Counted from the first letter of the stretch, positions 22,065-30,842 are shown. The stretch: DNA of 45,031 nucleotides from JBHJHK01 sp050330975 (GCA_050330975.1 JBHJHK010000293.1:1-45031); one strand, 5' to 3'. The notes: a model not told the origin generated them from the letters alone. Numbers and translations are program-made.

Positions 22065-22916
22065 ATGCCCATGTCCTTTGATTTTGCCACCTTGCTCGTC
22101 ATCGCCGCCCTGGTGACCGGTAGCATCTATGCCCTGGACGTCTTTGTCCTGGCGCCCCGTCGCCCCCGGATCCAGGGGGATGGCGCCCCACCGGCCTCCA
22201 ATCTACCCAAGACGCCAGAGAATGCGGCACCAGCTTCCCCCCAGGCTTCCCTGCCCTGGTACATCGACTTCTCCCGGTCGTTTTTTCCAGTCATCTTGGT
22301 GGTACTGGTGTTGCGCTCTTTTATGGTAGAGCCGTTTCGCATTCCCTCGGGTTCCATGATGCCCACCCTGGAAGCGGGGGATTTTATCTTGGTCAACAAG
22401 TTCAACTACGGTCTGCGGTTGCCCGTGACCCACCACAAGATCTTGCCCTTGGGGGAGCCAGAGCGGGGGGACGTGGTGGTCTTTCGCTACCCGCGGGATC
22501 CCAGCACGGCCTACATCAAGCGCATCGTCGCCCTGCCGGGTGACCGCGTGGCCTACCGGGACAAGCAGTTGTACATCGACGGCGAGCCCCTGCCCCAGAC
22601 CCGTCTCCACCAGGGGTCGCCAGCCACCCTCCAAGAGCGGGCGGGGGAGCGCAAGTACACCGTGCGCGTTTGCAAAGACCGCCGGGGACCCTGCGGAGCC
22701 GTCCCCTCGTCGTTTCAAAACCAGGCCTGGGAGCGCGAGGTGCCCCCCGGTCACTACTTTGTCATGGGCGACAACCGGGATTTCAGCGCCGATAGTCGGG
22801 TGTGGGGCTTCTTACCGGAGAGTCACCTCATCGGCGAGGCCTTCGCCATTTGGATGAATTTCAACTGCATCACCCTCAGTGGTCAATGCAACCGCATTGG
22901 TACCCTGATCGAGTAA
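22065..22916 (+). CDS. lepB: Signal peptidase I (LepB)
   Basis: Inner-membrane serine protease that removes Sec and Tat signal peptides. The 283 residues contain two N-terminal membrane segments ('FATLLVIAALVTGSIYAL' and 'FFPVILVVLVLRSFMV') as in E. coli. The catalytic Ser97 is in 'RIPSGSMMPTL', the general-base Lys152 in 'YIKRIVALPGD', and 'MGDNRDFSADSR' is the conserved box E. The periplasmic Cys pair in 'RVCKDRRGPCGAV' and another in 'NCITLSGQCNR' suggest disulfides. It lies 63 bases behind lepA. Confidence 0.95.
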   Translation: MPMSFDFATLLVIAALVTGSIYALDVFVLAPRRPRIQGDGAPPASNLPKTPENAAPASPQASLPWYIDFSRSFFPVILVVLVLRSFMVEPFRIPSGSMMPTLEAGDFILVNKFNYGLRLPVTHHKILPLGEPERGDVVVFRYPRDPSTAYIKRIVALPGDRVAYRDKQLYIDGEPLPQTRLHQGSPATLQERAGERKYTVRVCKDRRGPCGAVPSSFQNQAWEREVPPGHYFVMGDNRDFSADSRVWGFLPESHLIGEAFAIWMNFNCITLSGQCNRIGTLIE

Positions 22917-23066
22917 TGCCGGCCCTCCGGGGGGTGTCAGTGGTGCTGGGTCGTTTTCTCGGGTCGGCCCCGAGGGGGGAGGAAGTGGGAACTTGGTCTC
23001 GAAATCGGTACACTAGGCCAACAGTGACCGCGATTGATTTCGTCAAGGCAAAGGACGGTGAACACT

Positions 23067-23468
23067 ATGGAACCCCTCAAAACGGCCAATGTTTTGCCCC
23101 CATCCCTCAAGCAGCGGGGTATCACCCTGTTTGGTGCCATCTTTTTGGTGTCCTTTATCGTCATCATCGCCATCATCGCCATGAAGGTGTCGCCCATCTA
23201 CCTCGATTACTTCGGGGTGCGCTCCACCCTCTACGGTATGCGCGACGAGCCGGGGATCGAGAGCCGTTCGCCCCGCGACATCTACAGGACCATCGAAAAG
23301 CGCTTCAATATCAGTTACGTCAGTGTCATCAAACCCCGGGATGTCAAGATTAAAAGCCGCAATGGACGCCGCTTCATGCTCCTCCAGTACCAAGATCGCC
23401 GCAACGTGTTTGGCAACCTCGACGTCGTGGCCGTCTTTGACGAGGAGATTCCCCTCACCCGCCAGTGA
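23067..23468 (+). CDS. DUF4845 family membrane protein
   Basis: A 133-residue protein with one N-terminal membrane helix that follows a pilin-like lead ('KQRGITLFGAIFLVSFIVIIAIIAMKV'). A periplasmic domain of about 90 residues contains 'PIYLDYFGVRSTL', 'RDIYRTIEKRFNISYV', 'KPRDVKIKSRNGRR' and 'FGNLDVVAVFD'. The order lepB-DUF4845-rnc is widely conserved in beta- and gammaproteobacteria, which is the main ground for the assignment. Function is unknown. ATG 23067 has AGGACGG upstream. Confidence 0.85.
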   Translation: MEPLKTANVLPPSLKQRGITLFGAIFLVSFIVIIAIIAMKVSPIYLDYFGVRSTLYGMRDEPGIESRSPRDIYRTIEKRFNISYVSVIKPRDVKIKSRNGRRFMLLQYQDRRNVFGNLDVVAVFDEEIPLTRQ

Positions 23469-23495
23469 AGTAGGTCAGTGCCGCCATTCTCGTCG

Positions 23496-24233
23496 ATGAA
23501 CGATACTACACAACTGCTGTCCTCCCTCGCCTATCGCTTCCAGTCCCCAGAACTCTTGGATGTCGCCTTGACCCACCGCAGTGCCACGGGGGGCAATAAC
23601 GAGCGGTTGGAGTTCCTCGGGGACGCCGTGCTCAACCTGGTGATTGCCGCCGAGCTCTACCGGCGCTACCCCCGGGCCAGCGAAGGCGAATTGAGTCGAC
23701 TACGGGCGAGTTTGGTCAACAAGCAAACCCTGGCGAGCTTGGCGCGCCGCCTGTCCCTGGGGGATTATCTGCGGCTGGGCAGCGGCGAACTCAAAAGTGG
23801 CGGCTACCGCCGCGAATCCATCCTCGCCGCCGCCATGGAGGCGCTGTTTGGCGCCGTCTACCAAGACGGCGATTTTCAGGCCTGTCGGCAACTGATTTTG
23901 AGTTTATTCGACAAACAGCTCACCCACTTACCCGACGTCAGCGAACTCAAGGACCCCAAAACCCGCCTCCAGGAGTACCTCCAGGCGCGCCAACGGCCCC
24001 TGCCAATCTACAGCGTGTTGGAGACCAGCGGCGAAGCCCACGCCCGGCGCTTCAAAGTCGAATGCCGCATCGACAAACTCAGGACTGTGGCCGAGGGCAC
24101 CAGCCGCCGCAAGTCGGAGCAAGAGGCCGCCCGCAAGGCGTTGGAACTCCTCGAGTCGTGGAAATCCCACAACGACAACGTCTCCAGTCGCCTGCGGGGC
24201 GCCGACAGCAGTCGGCCGCCGGAGCGGTTTTGA
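23496..24233 (+). CDS. rnc: Ribonuclease III
   Basis: Double-strand-specific endoribonuclease that processes rRNA precursors and many mRNAs. The 245 residues have the catalytic domain with 'ERLEFLGDAVL' (metal ligands Glu and Asp43), 'ALTHRSA', and the second acidic site in 'AAAMEALFGAVYQDG'. The double-stranded-RNA-binding domain starts at 'DPKTRLQEYLQARQRPLP'. A Ser/Arg tail of about 20 residues follows. ATG 23496 gives the family start; a GTG at 23478 would add six residues. era follows after 10 bases. Confidence 0.95.
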   Translation: MNDTTQLLSSLAYRFQSPELLDVALTHRSATGGNNERLEFLGDAVLNLVIAAELYRRYPRASEGELSRLRASLVNKQTLASLARRLSLGDYLRLGSGELKSGGYRRESILAAAMEALFGAVYQDGDFQACRQLILSLFDKQLTHLPDVSELKDPKTRLQEYLQARQRPLPIYSVLETSGEAHARRFKVECRIDKLRTVAEGTSRRKSEQEAARKALELLESWKSHNDNVSSRLRGADSSRPPERF

Positions 24234-24243
24234 GGATGGGGGC

Positions 24244-25182
24244 ATGGTAGATGGGGCTTTGGGGACGAATCGGGTCTCTGGGGCCGACCCTGTCCCCACC
24301 CGCGCCGGCTATATCGCCCTCATGGGGCGGCCCAACGTCGGTAAATCGACCCTGCTCAACGCCCTCCTGGGTTGTAAACTGAGCATTACCTCTCCCAAAC
24401 CCCAGACCACCCGCCACACCCTGCTGGGGATCAAAACCACGGCCAAGGCCCAGTTGGTGTTTGTCGATACGCCGGGACTTCACCGCCATGCGCCCCACGC
24501 CGTCAACCGCCATATGAACCGCGCCGCCGACCGCACCTTGGACTACTGCGACGTGGCGGTCATGGTGGTGGAGGCGTTGCGCTGGACCCCCGAAGACGAC
24601 GATGTGGCCAAGCGCCTCGCGGCTTTCCAGGGACCGCGTTTTGCGGCGGTGAACAAGATCGATCGCTTGAAGGACAAGGGTGTGTTGTTGCCCTTTCTCG
24701 ACCGCCTCCAGGGCTTGAACTTATTCGATGACTTGGTGCCCGTCGCCGCCCTCAAGCGCGACAACCTAGAGCGCTTGGAGGCGTTGCTCGGCGCCGCTTT
24801 GCCCGAGGCGCCGTTTTTATTCGCCGAGGACGACTTGACCACCGCCTCCCAGCGCTTCTTGGCGGGGGAACTGGTGCGGGAAAAACTCATGCGCCAGCTG
24901 GACCGAGAGCTGCCCTATGCCACCACCGTCCAGGTGGAAACCTTCCACGAGGCGGAGGACTGTTTGGCCATCGACGTGGTGATTTGGGTGGATCGCCCGG
25001 GCCAAAAGGGCATTGTCATCGGCGCCAAAGGGGAGCGCCTCAAGGCCATCGCCACCGCCGCTCGCCTGGATATGGAGCGGCTGTTTGAGCGCCGGGTCTT
25101 TTTGCAGACCTGGGTCAAGGTCCGGGCCGGCTGGGCCGACGACGAGGGGATCCTGCGCCAGCTTGGCCATGGCGACGGTTAG
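24244..25182 (+). CDS. era: GTPase Era
   Basis: Essential GTPase that helps 16S rRNA maturation and 30S assembly. The 312 residues show an N-terminal GTPase domain ('GRPNVGKST' at 28-36, 'SPKPQTTRHTLLGI', 'DTPGLHRH', 'NKIDRLKDK') and a C-terminal KH domain ('GQKGIVIGAKGERLKAIATA' region, then 'VFLQTWVKVRAGW'). The first 20 residues are unconserved. It is read with rnc and recO as one unit. Confidence 0.96.
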   Translation: MVDGALGTNRVSGADPVPTRAGYIALMGRPNVGKSTLLNALLGCKLSITSPKPQTTRHTLLGIKTTAKAQLVFVDTPGLHRHAPHAVNRHMNRAADRTLDYCDVAVMVVEALRWTPEDDDVAKRLAAFQGPRFAAVNKIDRLKDKGVLLPFLDRLQGLNLFDDLVPVAALKRDNLERLEALLGAALPEAPFLFAEDDLTTASQRFLAGELVREKLMRQLDRELPYATTVQVETFHEAEDCLAIDVVIWVDRPGQKGIVIGAKGERLKAIATAARLDMERLFERRVFLQTWVKVRAGWADDEGILRQLGHGDG

Positions 25183-25195
25183 ACGGTCCCATGAC

Positions 25196-25936
25196 ATGAG
25201 CCACCGCGTTGTAACCCAGCCGGCCTTCATCCTCCACCGGCGCCCCTATGGCAATACCAGCTGGGTGCTGGAGTTACTCTGTCGCGACTTCGGCCGGGTG
25301 GGGGCCTTGGCCAAGGGGGTTCGAGGCGCCCGTTCCCGCACCCAGAGCATCCTCCAACCCCTGCGGCCCCTATTGGTGTCCTGGGTGGGCAAGGGCGACC
25401 TCAAGACCCTGACGGGGGTCGAGGAATGGGGTTCTCCCCTCCAACCCGCCTCGCCCACGGTCTACGCCAGCGCCTTTTACCTCAATGAACTCACCTTGCG
25501 TTTGCTGCCCCGGGAAGATCCCTTGCCGGAGCTGTTTGACGCCTACCAAGGCGCCCTGGGGACATTGGGACAAAGCGCGGCGGTGGCGGCCGTGGCCGCC
25601 GCTTTGCGCCGCTATGAAAAGCGCCTCTTGGCGGCCACAGGCTACGGCCTGTCGTTGGTGGCCACAGCCACGGGAAGCCCCATCGATCCCGGCGCCTCCT
25701 ATGGCTATCGCCTCAACCATGGCCCCGTGCCCTGGAACGAGGCGGAGCCCACGGACATCGCCATCAGCGGCAAGAGCCTGTTGGCGTTGGACGGCGACCA
25801 CCTGGACGACCCCGGCGTGGCTCGAGAGGCGCGGCGGCTCTTGCGGGCGGCCATCGCCGTGCAGTTGGAGGGGCGTCCCTTGGTGAGCCAGCGCCTGGTG
25901 CGGCGCCCGGCGGTGGCCATCGATTCCTCCCCGTGA
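25196..25936 (+). CDS. recO: DNA repair protein RecO
   Basis: Mediator that, with RecR, loads RecA on single-stranded DNA during gap repair. The 246 residues have the N-terminal OB fold ('QPAFILHRRPYGNTSWVLELLCRDFGR', 'AKGVRGARSRTQ', 'LQPLRPLLVSWVGKGDLKTL') and the helical C-terminal domain ('YLNELTLRLLPREDP', 'FRRYEKRLL'-like sequence). The zinc Cys set of some RecO proteins is absent, as in E. coli. The start at 25196 lies 14 bases behind era; its TGA overlaps the GTG of the next gene. Confidence 0.93.
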   Translation: MSHRVVTQPAFILHRRPYGNTSWVLELLCRDFGRVGALAKGVRGARSRTQSILQPLRPLLVSWVGKGDLKTLTGVEEWGSPLQPASPTVYASAFYLNELTLRLLPREDPLPELFDAYQGALGTLGQSAAVAAVAAALRRYEKRLLAATGYGLSLVATATGSPIDPGASYGYRLNHGPVPWNEAEPTDIAISGKSLLALDGDHLDDPGVAREARRLLRAAIAVQLEGRPLVSQRLVRRPAVAIDSSP

Positions 25937-26724
25937 CGGTTTTGGTGTTCGACATCGAAACCGTGCCCGACGTGGTGGGAGGGCGGCGGTTGTGGGGGTT
26001 GGAGCACTTGAAGGATGCCGAGGTGGCGGCGGCCATGGTCCGCCTGCGCCGGCAGACGGCCAACAGCGACTTTTTGCGCCACCACCTCCACCGGGTGGTG
26101 GCCATTTCCGCGGTGCTCGCCCAGGATAACCAGTGTCGGGTGTGGTCCTTGGGGGCCCCGGACGCCCCGGAAAAAGAACTCATCCAGCGCTTTTTCGACG
26201 GCGTCGCCCGGTTTAAGCCCACCCTGGTGTCGTGGAATGGCAGTGGCTTCGACTTGCCCGTGCTCCACTACCGCGGCCTGATCCACGGCGTCAGTGCCCC
26301 GACCTATTGGGATACGGGCGAGGGGGACGCGGCGTTTCGCTACAATAACTACTTGAGTCGCTACCACTGGCGCCACGTGGACGTCATGGACGTGCTATCG
26401 GGTTTCCAGCCCCGGGCGGCGGCGCCCCTGGACGAAATTGCCACCCTGTTGGGGTTGCCGGGCAAAATGGGGATGCACGGTTCCAAGGTATGGGACTGCG
26501 TCCAAGCCGGGGATATCGAGACGGTGCGCAACTACTGCGAGACCGATGTCCTCAACACTTACTTGGTGTACTTGCGCTTTGCCCATATGCGCGGCCAGTT
26601 GGACGATGCCGACTTCACCCGGGCCGAGGCGCTGTTGCGCACCGCCTTGCAAGAGGCCGGCAAAGCCCACTTGCGAGCTTTTCTGGAGGCCTGGACCCAC
26701 CGTGACCCGACGCCGCAGCCGTAG
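25933..26724 (+). CDS. PolB-like 3'-5' exonuclease (DEDD family)
   Basis: Predicted 3'-5' exonuclease of the DnaQ superfamily. The 263 residues show ExoI 'VLVFDIETVPD' (Asp7, Glu9), ExoII 'LVSWNGSGFDLPVL', and ExoIII 'NYCETDVLNTYLVYLRF', with further conserved 'MGMHGSKVWDCVQAGD'. This fits the stand-alone PolB-related exonuclease group found next to rlmD or recO in proteobacteria. It overlaps recO by four bases and rlmD by 23, so the three are probably co-translated. Substrate (DNA or RNA) is not known. Confidence 0.88.
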   Translation: MTVLVFDIETVPDVVGGRRLWGLEHLKDAEVAAAMVRLRRQTANSDFLRHHLHRVVAISAVLAQDNQCRVWSLGAPDAPEKELIQRFFDGVARFKPTLVSWNGSGFDLPVLHYRGLIHGVSAPTYWDTGEGDAAFRYNNYLSRYHWRHVDVMDVLSGFQPRAAAPLDEIATLLGLPGKMGMHGSKVWDCVQAGDIETVRNYCETDVLNTYLVYLRFAHMRGQLDDADFTRAEALLRTALQEAGKAHLRAFLEAWTHRDPTPQP

Positions 26725-28030
26725 GCCGCCCAAGCCCCCCTTTGAAACCTCCGTCACCGACCTGGCCCACGACGGCCGCGGCGTCGCCCGTCGCGACGAC
26801 GGCAAGACGGTGTTCGTCCACGGGGCGCTGCCCGGGGAGCGGGTGGTGGCCGCACCCCTTGTGAGCCGCAGCCGCCACGACGAGGCCGAGGTGGAGACAG
26901 TGCTGACCCCATCTCCCGATCGGGTCGTCCCCAGGTGCCCCCACTTTGGGGTGTGTGGCGGCTGCAGCCTCCAGCACCTGGCCGCCGAGCGGCAGATCGT
27001 CTACAAAGAGCGCTGGTTGCTGGACAATTTGAATCGCATTGGTCGGGTCACTCCCCAAGAGGTGTTGCCGCCCCTGACGGGGCCCCACTTTGGCTACCGC
27101 CACAAAGCTCGCCTGGCGGTCAAGGCGGTGGCCAAGAAGGGCCGGGTGTTGGTGGGCTTTCGCGAGCGCAAGGCTCCCCTGGTGGCGGATTTGCGGGGCT
27201 GCGAAGTGCTCCATCCCGCCGTGGGTCACCACTTGCCAGCCCTGGCGGAGTTGGTGGCGGGTTTGTCCATCAGCCAGCGGTTGCCCCAGATCGAAGTGGC
27301 CGTGGGGGATGACATCGCCGCCCTCAACTTTCGGGTTTTGGACCCCCCCACCGAGGCCGCCCGCGAAGCCCTTCAAGCCTTTGGCGAGCAGCATGGCTTT
27401 GCCATTTACCTCCAGCCCAAGGGGCCCGACACCGTGGAGCCCTTGGGAAAAGCCCCACCGGCCCTGCACTACCTGTTGCCGGACTTCCAACTCCGCTTGG
27501 CCTTCAAACCCCAACACTTCACCCAGGTCAACTTTGCCATCAACCGCCAGATGGTGTCCCGTGCCGTGGCGCTATTGGCCCCCCGCCGGGAAGACCGCAT
27601 TTTGGATCTGTTCTGTGGCCTCGGCAACTTTACCTTGGCCCTGGCGAGGGTGGCTGCCCAGGTGGTGGGGGTGGAGGGGGATGCCGATTTGGTGGCCTGG
27701 GCCCAGGGCAACGCCGCGGCCAATGGGGTGACCCAGGCCGAGTTCCACAGCGCCGATTTGAGCCTTCCCCAAGACCGAGCCCCTTGGGCCCAAGCCCGCT
27801 ACGGCGGTGCCCTCCTAGACCCCCCCCGCTCGGGGGCGTTGCCGTTGATGCCCTTGATCGCCCGGCGCGCCGTCCCCCGCTTTGTCTATGTCTCCTGTCA
27901 CCCCGCCACCTTGGCCCGGGATGTGGGGGCCCTGGTCCACGACCACGGCTATACCTTGCGCTCAGCTGGGGTGATGGACATGTTTCCCCACACGGCCCAC
28001 GTGGAGTCCATGGCGCTGTTGGAGCGCTAG
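26702..28030 (+). CDS. rlmD: RlmD, 23S rRNA m5U1939 methyltransferase
   Basis: Fe-S-containing SAM-dependent methyltransferase acting on U1939 of 23S rRNA. The 442-residue protein begins with a TRAM domain ('TDLAHDGRGVARRDDGKTVFV'). The [4Fe-4S] ligands are in 'CPHFGVCGGCSLQH' (Cys 79, 85, 88) and a later Cys in 'LRGCEVLHP'. The SAM domain has 'ILDLFCGLGNFTLALA', 'LLDPPRSGA', and the catalytic 'YVSCHPATLARD'. The usual SCNP is SCHP here. GTG 26702 is the start because the basic lead 'TRRRSRRPPK' and TRAM domain follow at once. Confidence 0.94.
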   Translation: MTRRRSRRPPKPPFETSVTDLAHDGRGVARRDDGKTVFVHGALPGERVVAAPLVSRSRHDEAEVETVLTPSPDRVVPRCPHFGVCGGCSLQHLAAERQIVYKERWLLDNLNRIGRVTPQEVLPPLTGPHFGYRHKARLAVKAVAKKGRVLVGFRERKAPLVADLRGCEVLHPAVGHHLPALAELVAGLSISQRLPQIEVAVGDDIAALNFRVLDPPTEAAREALQAFGEQHGFAIYLQPKGPDTVEPLGKAPPALHYLLPDFQLRLAFKPQHFTQVNFAINRQMVSRAVALLAPRREDRILDLFCGLGNFTLALARVAAQVVGVEGDADLVAWAQGNAAANGVTQAEFHSADLSLPQDRAPWAQARYGGALLDPPRSGALPLMPLIARRAVPRFVYVSCHPATLARDVGALVHDHGYTLRSAGVMDMFPHTAHVESMALLER

Positions 28031-28242
28031 GCGACAAACTGGGCAGTGGGCCCACCCCCCAGGCCTCCGGGTTTATTTCCCGGGGGGAAATGGGCCATTG
28101 CCTCGCGCTGGGTTTATCCCTCGGGGCCGATTCCGTAGCCTGTTTGCCGTCGGTTACCCGTCGCTCATACCCCTGAATCCTGGGCGATTCCAGTGGTCTA
28201 GGTAGACGCCACTACATTTTTCACCGCCGGAGACTAGTGTCT

Positions 28243-28839
28243 ATGAATGCCATCGTGAAGCCGTTTGTTGTGACTCTGTTGGGGGCTTTGGTCCTCGCCG
28301 CCAGCGGGAGCCTCCACGCTGCGGACAGCTATCGCTTCGACAAAGCTCACACCCAGATTTTGTTTTTCATCAGCCACCTGGGTTTTTCCCAGTCCCAGGG
28401 CGAGTTTTTGGAATACGACGGCCAGTTCACTTTTGATCCCGAAGACCTGACCAACTCGGCGGTGGAAGTGGCCATTGCCACCGGCAGTATCGACATGGAC
28501 ATGGAGAAGTGGGACGCCCACATGCGCAGTGCCGACTTCTTCGACGTAGAGCAGTATCCCGAAATGCGCTTTGTCTCCACGGCCATCGAGGAGACGGGTG
28601 ACAACACCTTCGCCCTCACCGGCGATTTCACCTTGCTGGGCAAGACCCTCCCGGTGACCTTGGACGTGACTTTTAACAAGGCGGGCAGGCACCCCTTCAA
28701 CGGCGAGTTCGTCGCCGGCTTTTCGGCCACCACCACCATCAAGCGCTCGGACTTTGGCATGAACTACGGCTTGCCGGCCATCGGCGACGAGGTACACATC
28801 CGCTTGGAAGTCGAGGGCATCCGTCAGTCGGAGAGTTGA
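28243..28839 (+). CDS. YceI family periplasmic protein (first of three)
   Basis: A lipocalin-like periplasmic protein; the family binds polyisoprenoids such as ubiquinone-8. The 198 residues have a signal peptide ('FVVTLLGALVLAASGSLHAA') and the YceI pattern: 'YRFDKAHTQILFFISHLGFS', 'GQFTFDPEDLTNSAVEVAIATGS', 'FFDVEQYPEMRFVST', 'GDFTLLGKTLPVTLDVTFN', and 'IKRSDFGMNYGLPAIGDEV'. ATG 28243 has GGAG ten bases upstream; a GTG at 28237 also fits the frame. A b561-type cytochrome follows after four bases, a recurrent pairing that suggests a quinone or redox role. Confidence 0.92.
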   Translation: MNAIVKPFVVTLLGALVLAASGSLHAADSYRFDKAHTQILFFISHLGFSQSQGEFLEYDGQFTFDPEDLTNSAVEVAIATGSIDMDMEKWDAHMRSADFFDVEQYPEMRFVSTAIEETGDNTFALTGDFTLLGKTLPVTLDVTFNKAGRHPFNGEFVAGFSATTTIKRSDFGMNYGLPAIGDEVHIRLEVEGIRQSES

Positions 28840-28843
28840 TCCC

Positions 28844-29461
28844 GTGTCGTTGAACAATAATCGCCTACGCTGGGGGAGTATCTCCCAGCTGTTCCATTGG
28901 GCCATCGCCATTACTATCATCGCCACGGCGGCTTTGGGGCTGTATATGGTGGATGTGCCCTTGTCCCAGTTCAGACTCAAAATTCAACTCTACGACCTCC
29001 ACAAGGCCATTGGTATCATTTTGATCCTGGTGGTGGTGGCGCGTCTGGCGTGGCGCTGGATCAATCCCACCCCCGCGCTACCCGACAACCTCAAGGGCTA
29101 CGAACGGGTCTTGGCCAAGGGTACCCACTGGCTGTTCTACGGGCTGATGTTCGCCATGCCCATCAGCGGCTACATCATGCACAGCACGTCGACGGTGCGC
29201 CGGACGCCCGTGGAGCTGTTTGGGGGGATCACCGTGCCCAATATACTGCCCGCCAATGAAAACCTCTCCGAGATTGCCGAAGGGGTCCACGAGGCGCTGT
29301 TCTGGGTCCTTGCCGTGCTCTTGGTTCTCCACGTCGCCGCCGCCTTGAAGCACCATTTCATCCTCAAGGATGGCGTGCTACTGCGTATGCTGCCCTTTAC
29401 CCAAAGCGCCCAGCGCCGTCGCGAACAAGCGCTGGGCGCCCACTACTCTGAAGGTCGATGA
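28844..29461 (+). CDS. Cytochrome b561 (CybB family)
   Basis: A di-heme b-type cytochrome of the inner membrane, 205 residues with four membrane helices. Probable heme ligands are His18 ('QLFHWAIA'), His53 ('YDLHKAIG'), His149 ('EGVHEALFW') and His163 ('LVLHVAAALKHH'), placed as in the family, plus the conserved 'YGLMFAMPISGYIM'. CybB-type proteins oxidise ubiquinol and can reduce superoxide. It lies between two YceI genes; its TGA overlaps the ATG run of the second. Confidence 0.92.
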   Translation: MSLNNNRLRWGSISQLFHWAIAITIIATAALGLYMVDVPLSQFRLKIQLYDLHKAIGIILILVVVARLAWRWINPTPALPDNLKGYERVLAKGTHWLFYGLMFAMPISGYIMHSTSTVRRTPVELFGGITVPNILPANENLSEIAEGVHEALFWVLAVLLVLHVAAALKHHFILKDGVLLRMLPFTQSAQRRREQALGAHYSEGR

Positions 29462-30048
29462 TGATGATGATGATAGTTCCACTGCGCGTCGCCGCCGTCG
29501 TTGCGGCACTGGGTAGTGCCACCGCCGCGTCCCCCGCTTTGGCTGAGAGCTGGCAGATCGACCACGACCAGAGTGCCCTGCGCTTTGTCTTCTCCCAGGA
29601 GGGCAGTGGCGTCGAGGGCGAATTTCGGGATTTTAGCGCCGAGATGGTGTTCGACCCCGATGATCTGGCCAACAGCGGTTTTGATGTCACCATCGACGTC
29701 ACCAGCGTCGACACAGGCCTCGTCGACCGCGACGAGCTACTGGCGGCGAGCGATTGGTTTGGCTTTGATGACTTCCCCAAGGCCCGTTTTGTCACCAAGC
29801 GCTTTGAGGCCCTGGGAGACCATCGCTATCGGGCCGTGGCCGATTTGACCATCCGCGCCATCACCCAAGAGGTGGAGCTGCCCTTCACCTGGACGGTTGA
29901 CGGGGGTACTGCCGAGATGGATGGCGAGACTGTCCTCGACCGCACCCGCTTTGAGGTGGGTACCGGCGAGTGGTCCAGCGACGAGACGGTGGGTTTTGAA
30001 GTAGAGGTGAAGGTCGACCTCACCTTGACGGCCAGCCCCTCGTCTTGA
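29458..30048 (+). CDS. YceI family periplasmic protein (second, divergent)
   Basis: A 196-residue YceI-fold protein with signal peptide ('VPLRVAAVVAALGSATAASPALA'). Family traits are 'WQIDHDQSALRFVFSQEG', 'GEFRDFSAEMVFDPDDLANSG', 'FGFDDFPKARFVTKRF', 'VADLTIRAITQEVELPFTW'. The 'RSDFG' motif near the C-terminus of the other copies is replaced by 'RTRFEVGTGEW', so its ligand may differ. The start is odd: five ATG codons in a row at 29458-29472, the first overlapping the cybB stop, so up to five initiation points exist. Confidence 0.88.
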   Translation: MMMMMIVPLRVAAVVAALGSATAASPALAESWQIDHDQSALRFVFSQEGSGVEGEFRDFSAEMVFDPDDLANSGFDVTIDVTSVDTGLVDRDELLAASDWFGFDDFPKARFVTKRFEALGDHRYRAVADLTIRAITQEVELPFTWTVDGGTAEMDGETVLDRTRFEVGTGEWSSDETVGFEVEVKVDLTLTASPSS

Positions 30049-30090
30049 GACGCTGGCCCACGGTTATTGCAAAACCAGGAGGTATAGGTG

Positions 30091-30678
30091 ATGACAGCAC
30101 GTATTGTGTTGGGGGTGTGGGCAATGGTAGCTGCCACGGGCGTTGGCGTGGCCCACGGGGCCGAATACGTCCTCGATCCCGGCCATACCCAGCCCCATTT
30201 TTCCGTGCGCCATTTGGGCTATTCCACTACTATCGGTCGATTCAACAAGACCGAGGGCACCTTGACCATGGACCGGGAAGCGGGGACGGGGAGCCTCGAG
30301 GTGGTCATCGACGCCACCTCTTTAGACACTGGCAACCGCCGACGGGATAACCACGTGCTGGGGAAGGACTTCCTCCACACCGAGGAGTATCCCACCATCA
30401 CCTATCGGGCCGATGATGTGACCTACCACGGCGAGGCCAAGGATCGGGCCACGGTGCGCGGGGAACTGACCCTGCTGGGGGTAACCCTCCCGGTGACCTT
30501 GAACGTGACCCAGATCCGCTGTGGCCAGCATCCCTTCAACGGCAAGCCCTTCTGCGGTTTTGACGCCGAGGCCACCATCAAGCGTTCGGACTTCGGCATG
30601 ACCTATGGCCTGCCCACCGCCGTGGGGGATGAAATCCAGATCATGCTCTCCAGCGAGGCCTTCGAGCAGTCTAGCTAA
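30091..30678 (+). CDS. YceI family periplasmic protein (third)
   Basis: A 195-residue YceI protein with signal peptide ('VLGVWAMVAATGVGVAHGA'). It has 'YVLDPGHTQPHFSVRHLGYS', 'GTLTMDREAGTGSLEVVIDATSL', 'FLHTEEYPTITYRADDV', 'GELTLLGVTLPVTLNVTQI' and 'IKRSDFGMTYGLPTAVGDE'. Two Cys residues ('IRCGQHPFNGKPFCGF') could form a disulfide, which the other two copies lack. AGGAGG lies eight bases before the ATG; a GTG three bases earlier is possible. The operon ends here in a SulP remnant. Confidence 0.92.
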   Translation: MTARIVLGVWAMVAATGVGVAHGAEYVLDPGHTQPHFSVRHLGYSTTIGRFNKTEGTLTMDREAGTGSLEVVIDATSLDTGNRRRDNHVLGKDFLHTEEYPTITYRADDVTYHGEAKDRATVRGELTLLGVTLPVTLNVTQIRCGQHPFNGKPFCGFDAEATIKRSDFGMTYGLPTAVGDEIQIMLSSEAFEQSS

Positions 30679-30838
30679 AGCCCTAACCTCGATGATCGCT
30701 GCGGCCCTGCGGGCCACTGCCGCCGACGGTAGCTTATGGACCACGGCCTGGGCCAACGTCGTCGCCGGTATCACGGTGGGCATCGTCGCCTTGCCGTTGT
30801 CCATGGGGTTGGCCATCGCCAAATGACCGCCTAGCTAA
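30671..30838. repeat. Direct repeats CTAGCTAA flanking the SulP remnant
   Basis: CTAGCTAA occurs at 30671-30678, where it includes the stop of the third yceI, and again at 30831-30838, just behind the SulP fragment. A third CTAGCTA lies at 30843-30849 in the end of the next gene. CTAG is rare in many bacterial genomes, so this clustering is notable. It could mark a deletion end point or the trace of an insertion. Confidence 0.7.
30692..30826 (+). pseudogene. Remnant of SulP-type anion transporter N-terminus
   Basis: The frame encodes 44 residues. The stretch 'WANVVAGITVGIVALPLSMG' followed by 'LAIAK' and a stop is the opening of the first membrane helices of SulP/SLC26 transporters, which continue for over 500 residues in intact genes. 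Nothing of the remainder is seen behind the TGA; the next gene runs on the other strand. The piece is therefore a truncated leftover, bounded by the CTAGCTAA repeats. A separate small membrane peptide is possible but less likely. Confidence 0.7.
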
Positions 30839-30842
30839 CGGG

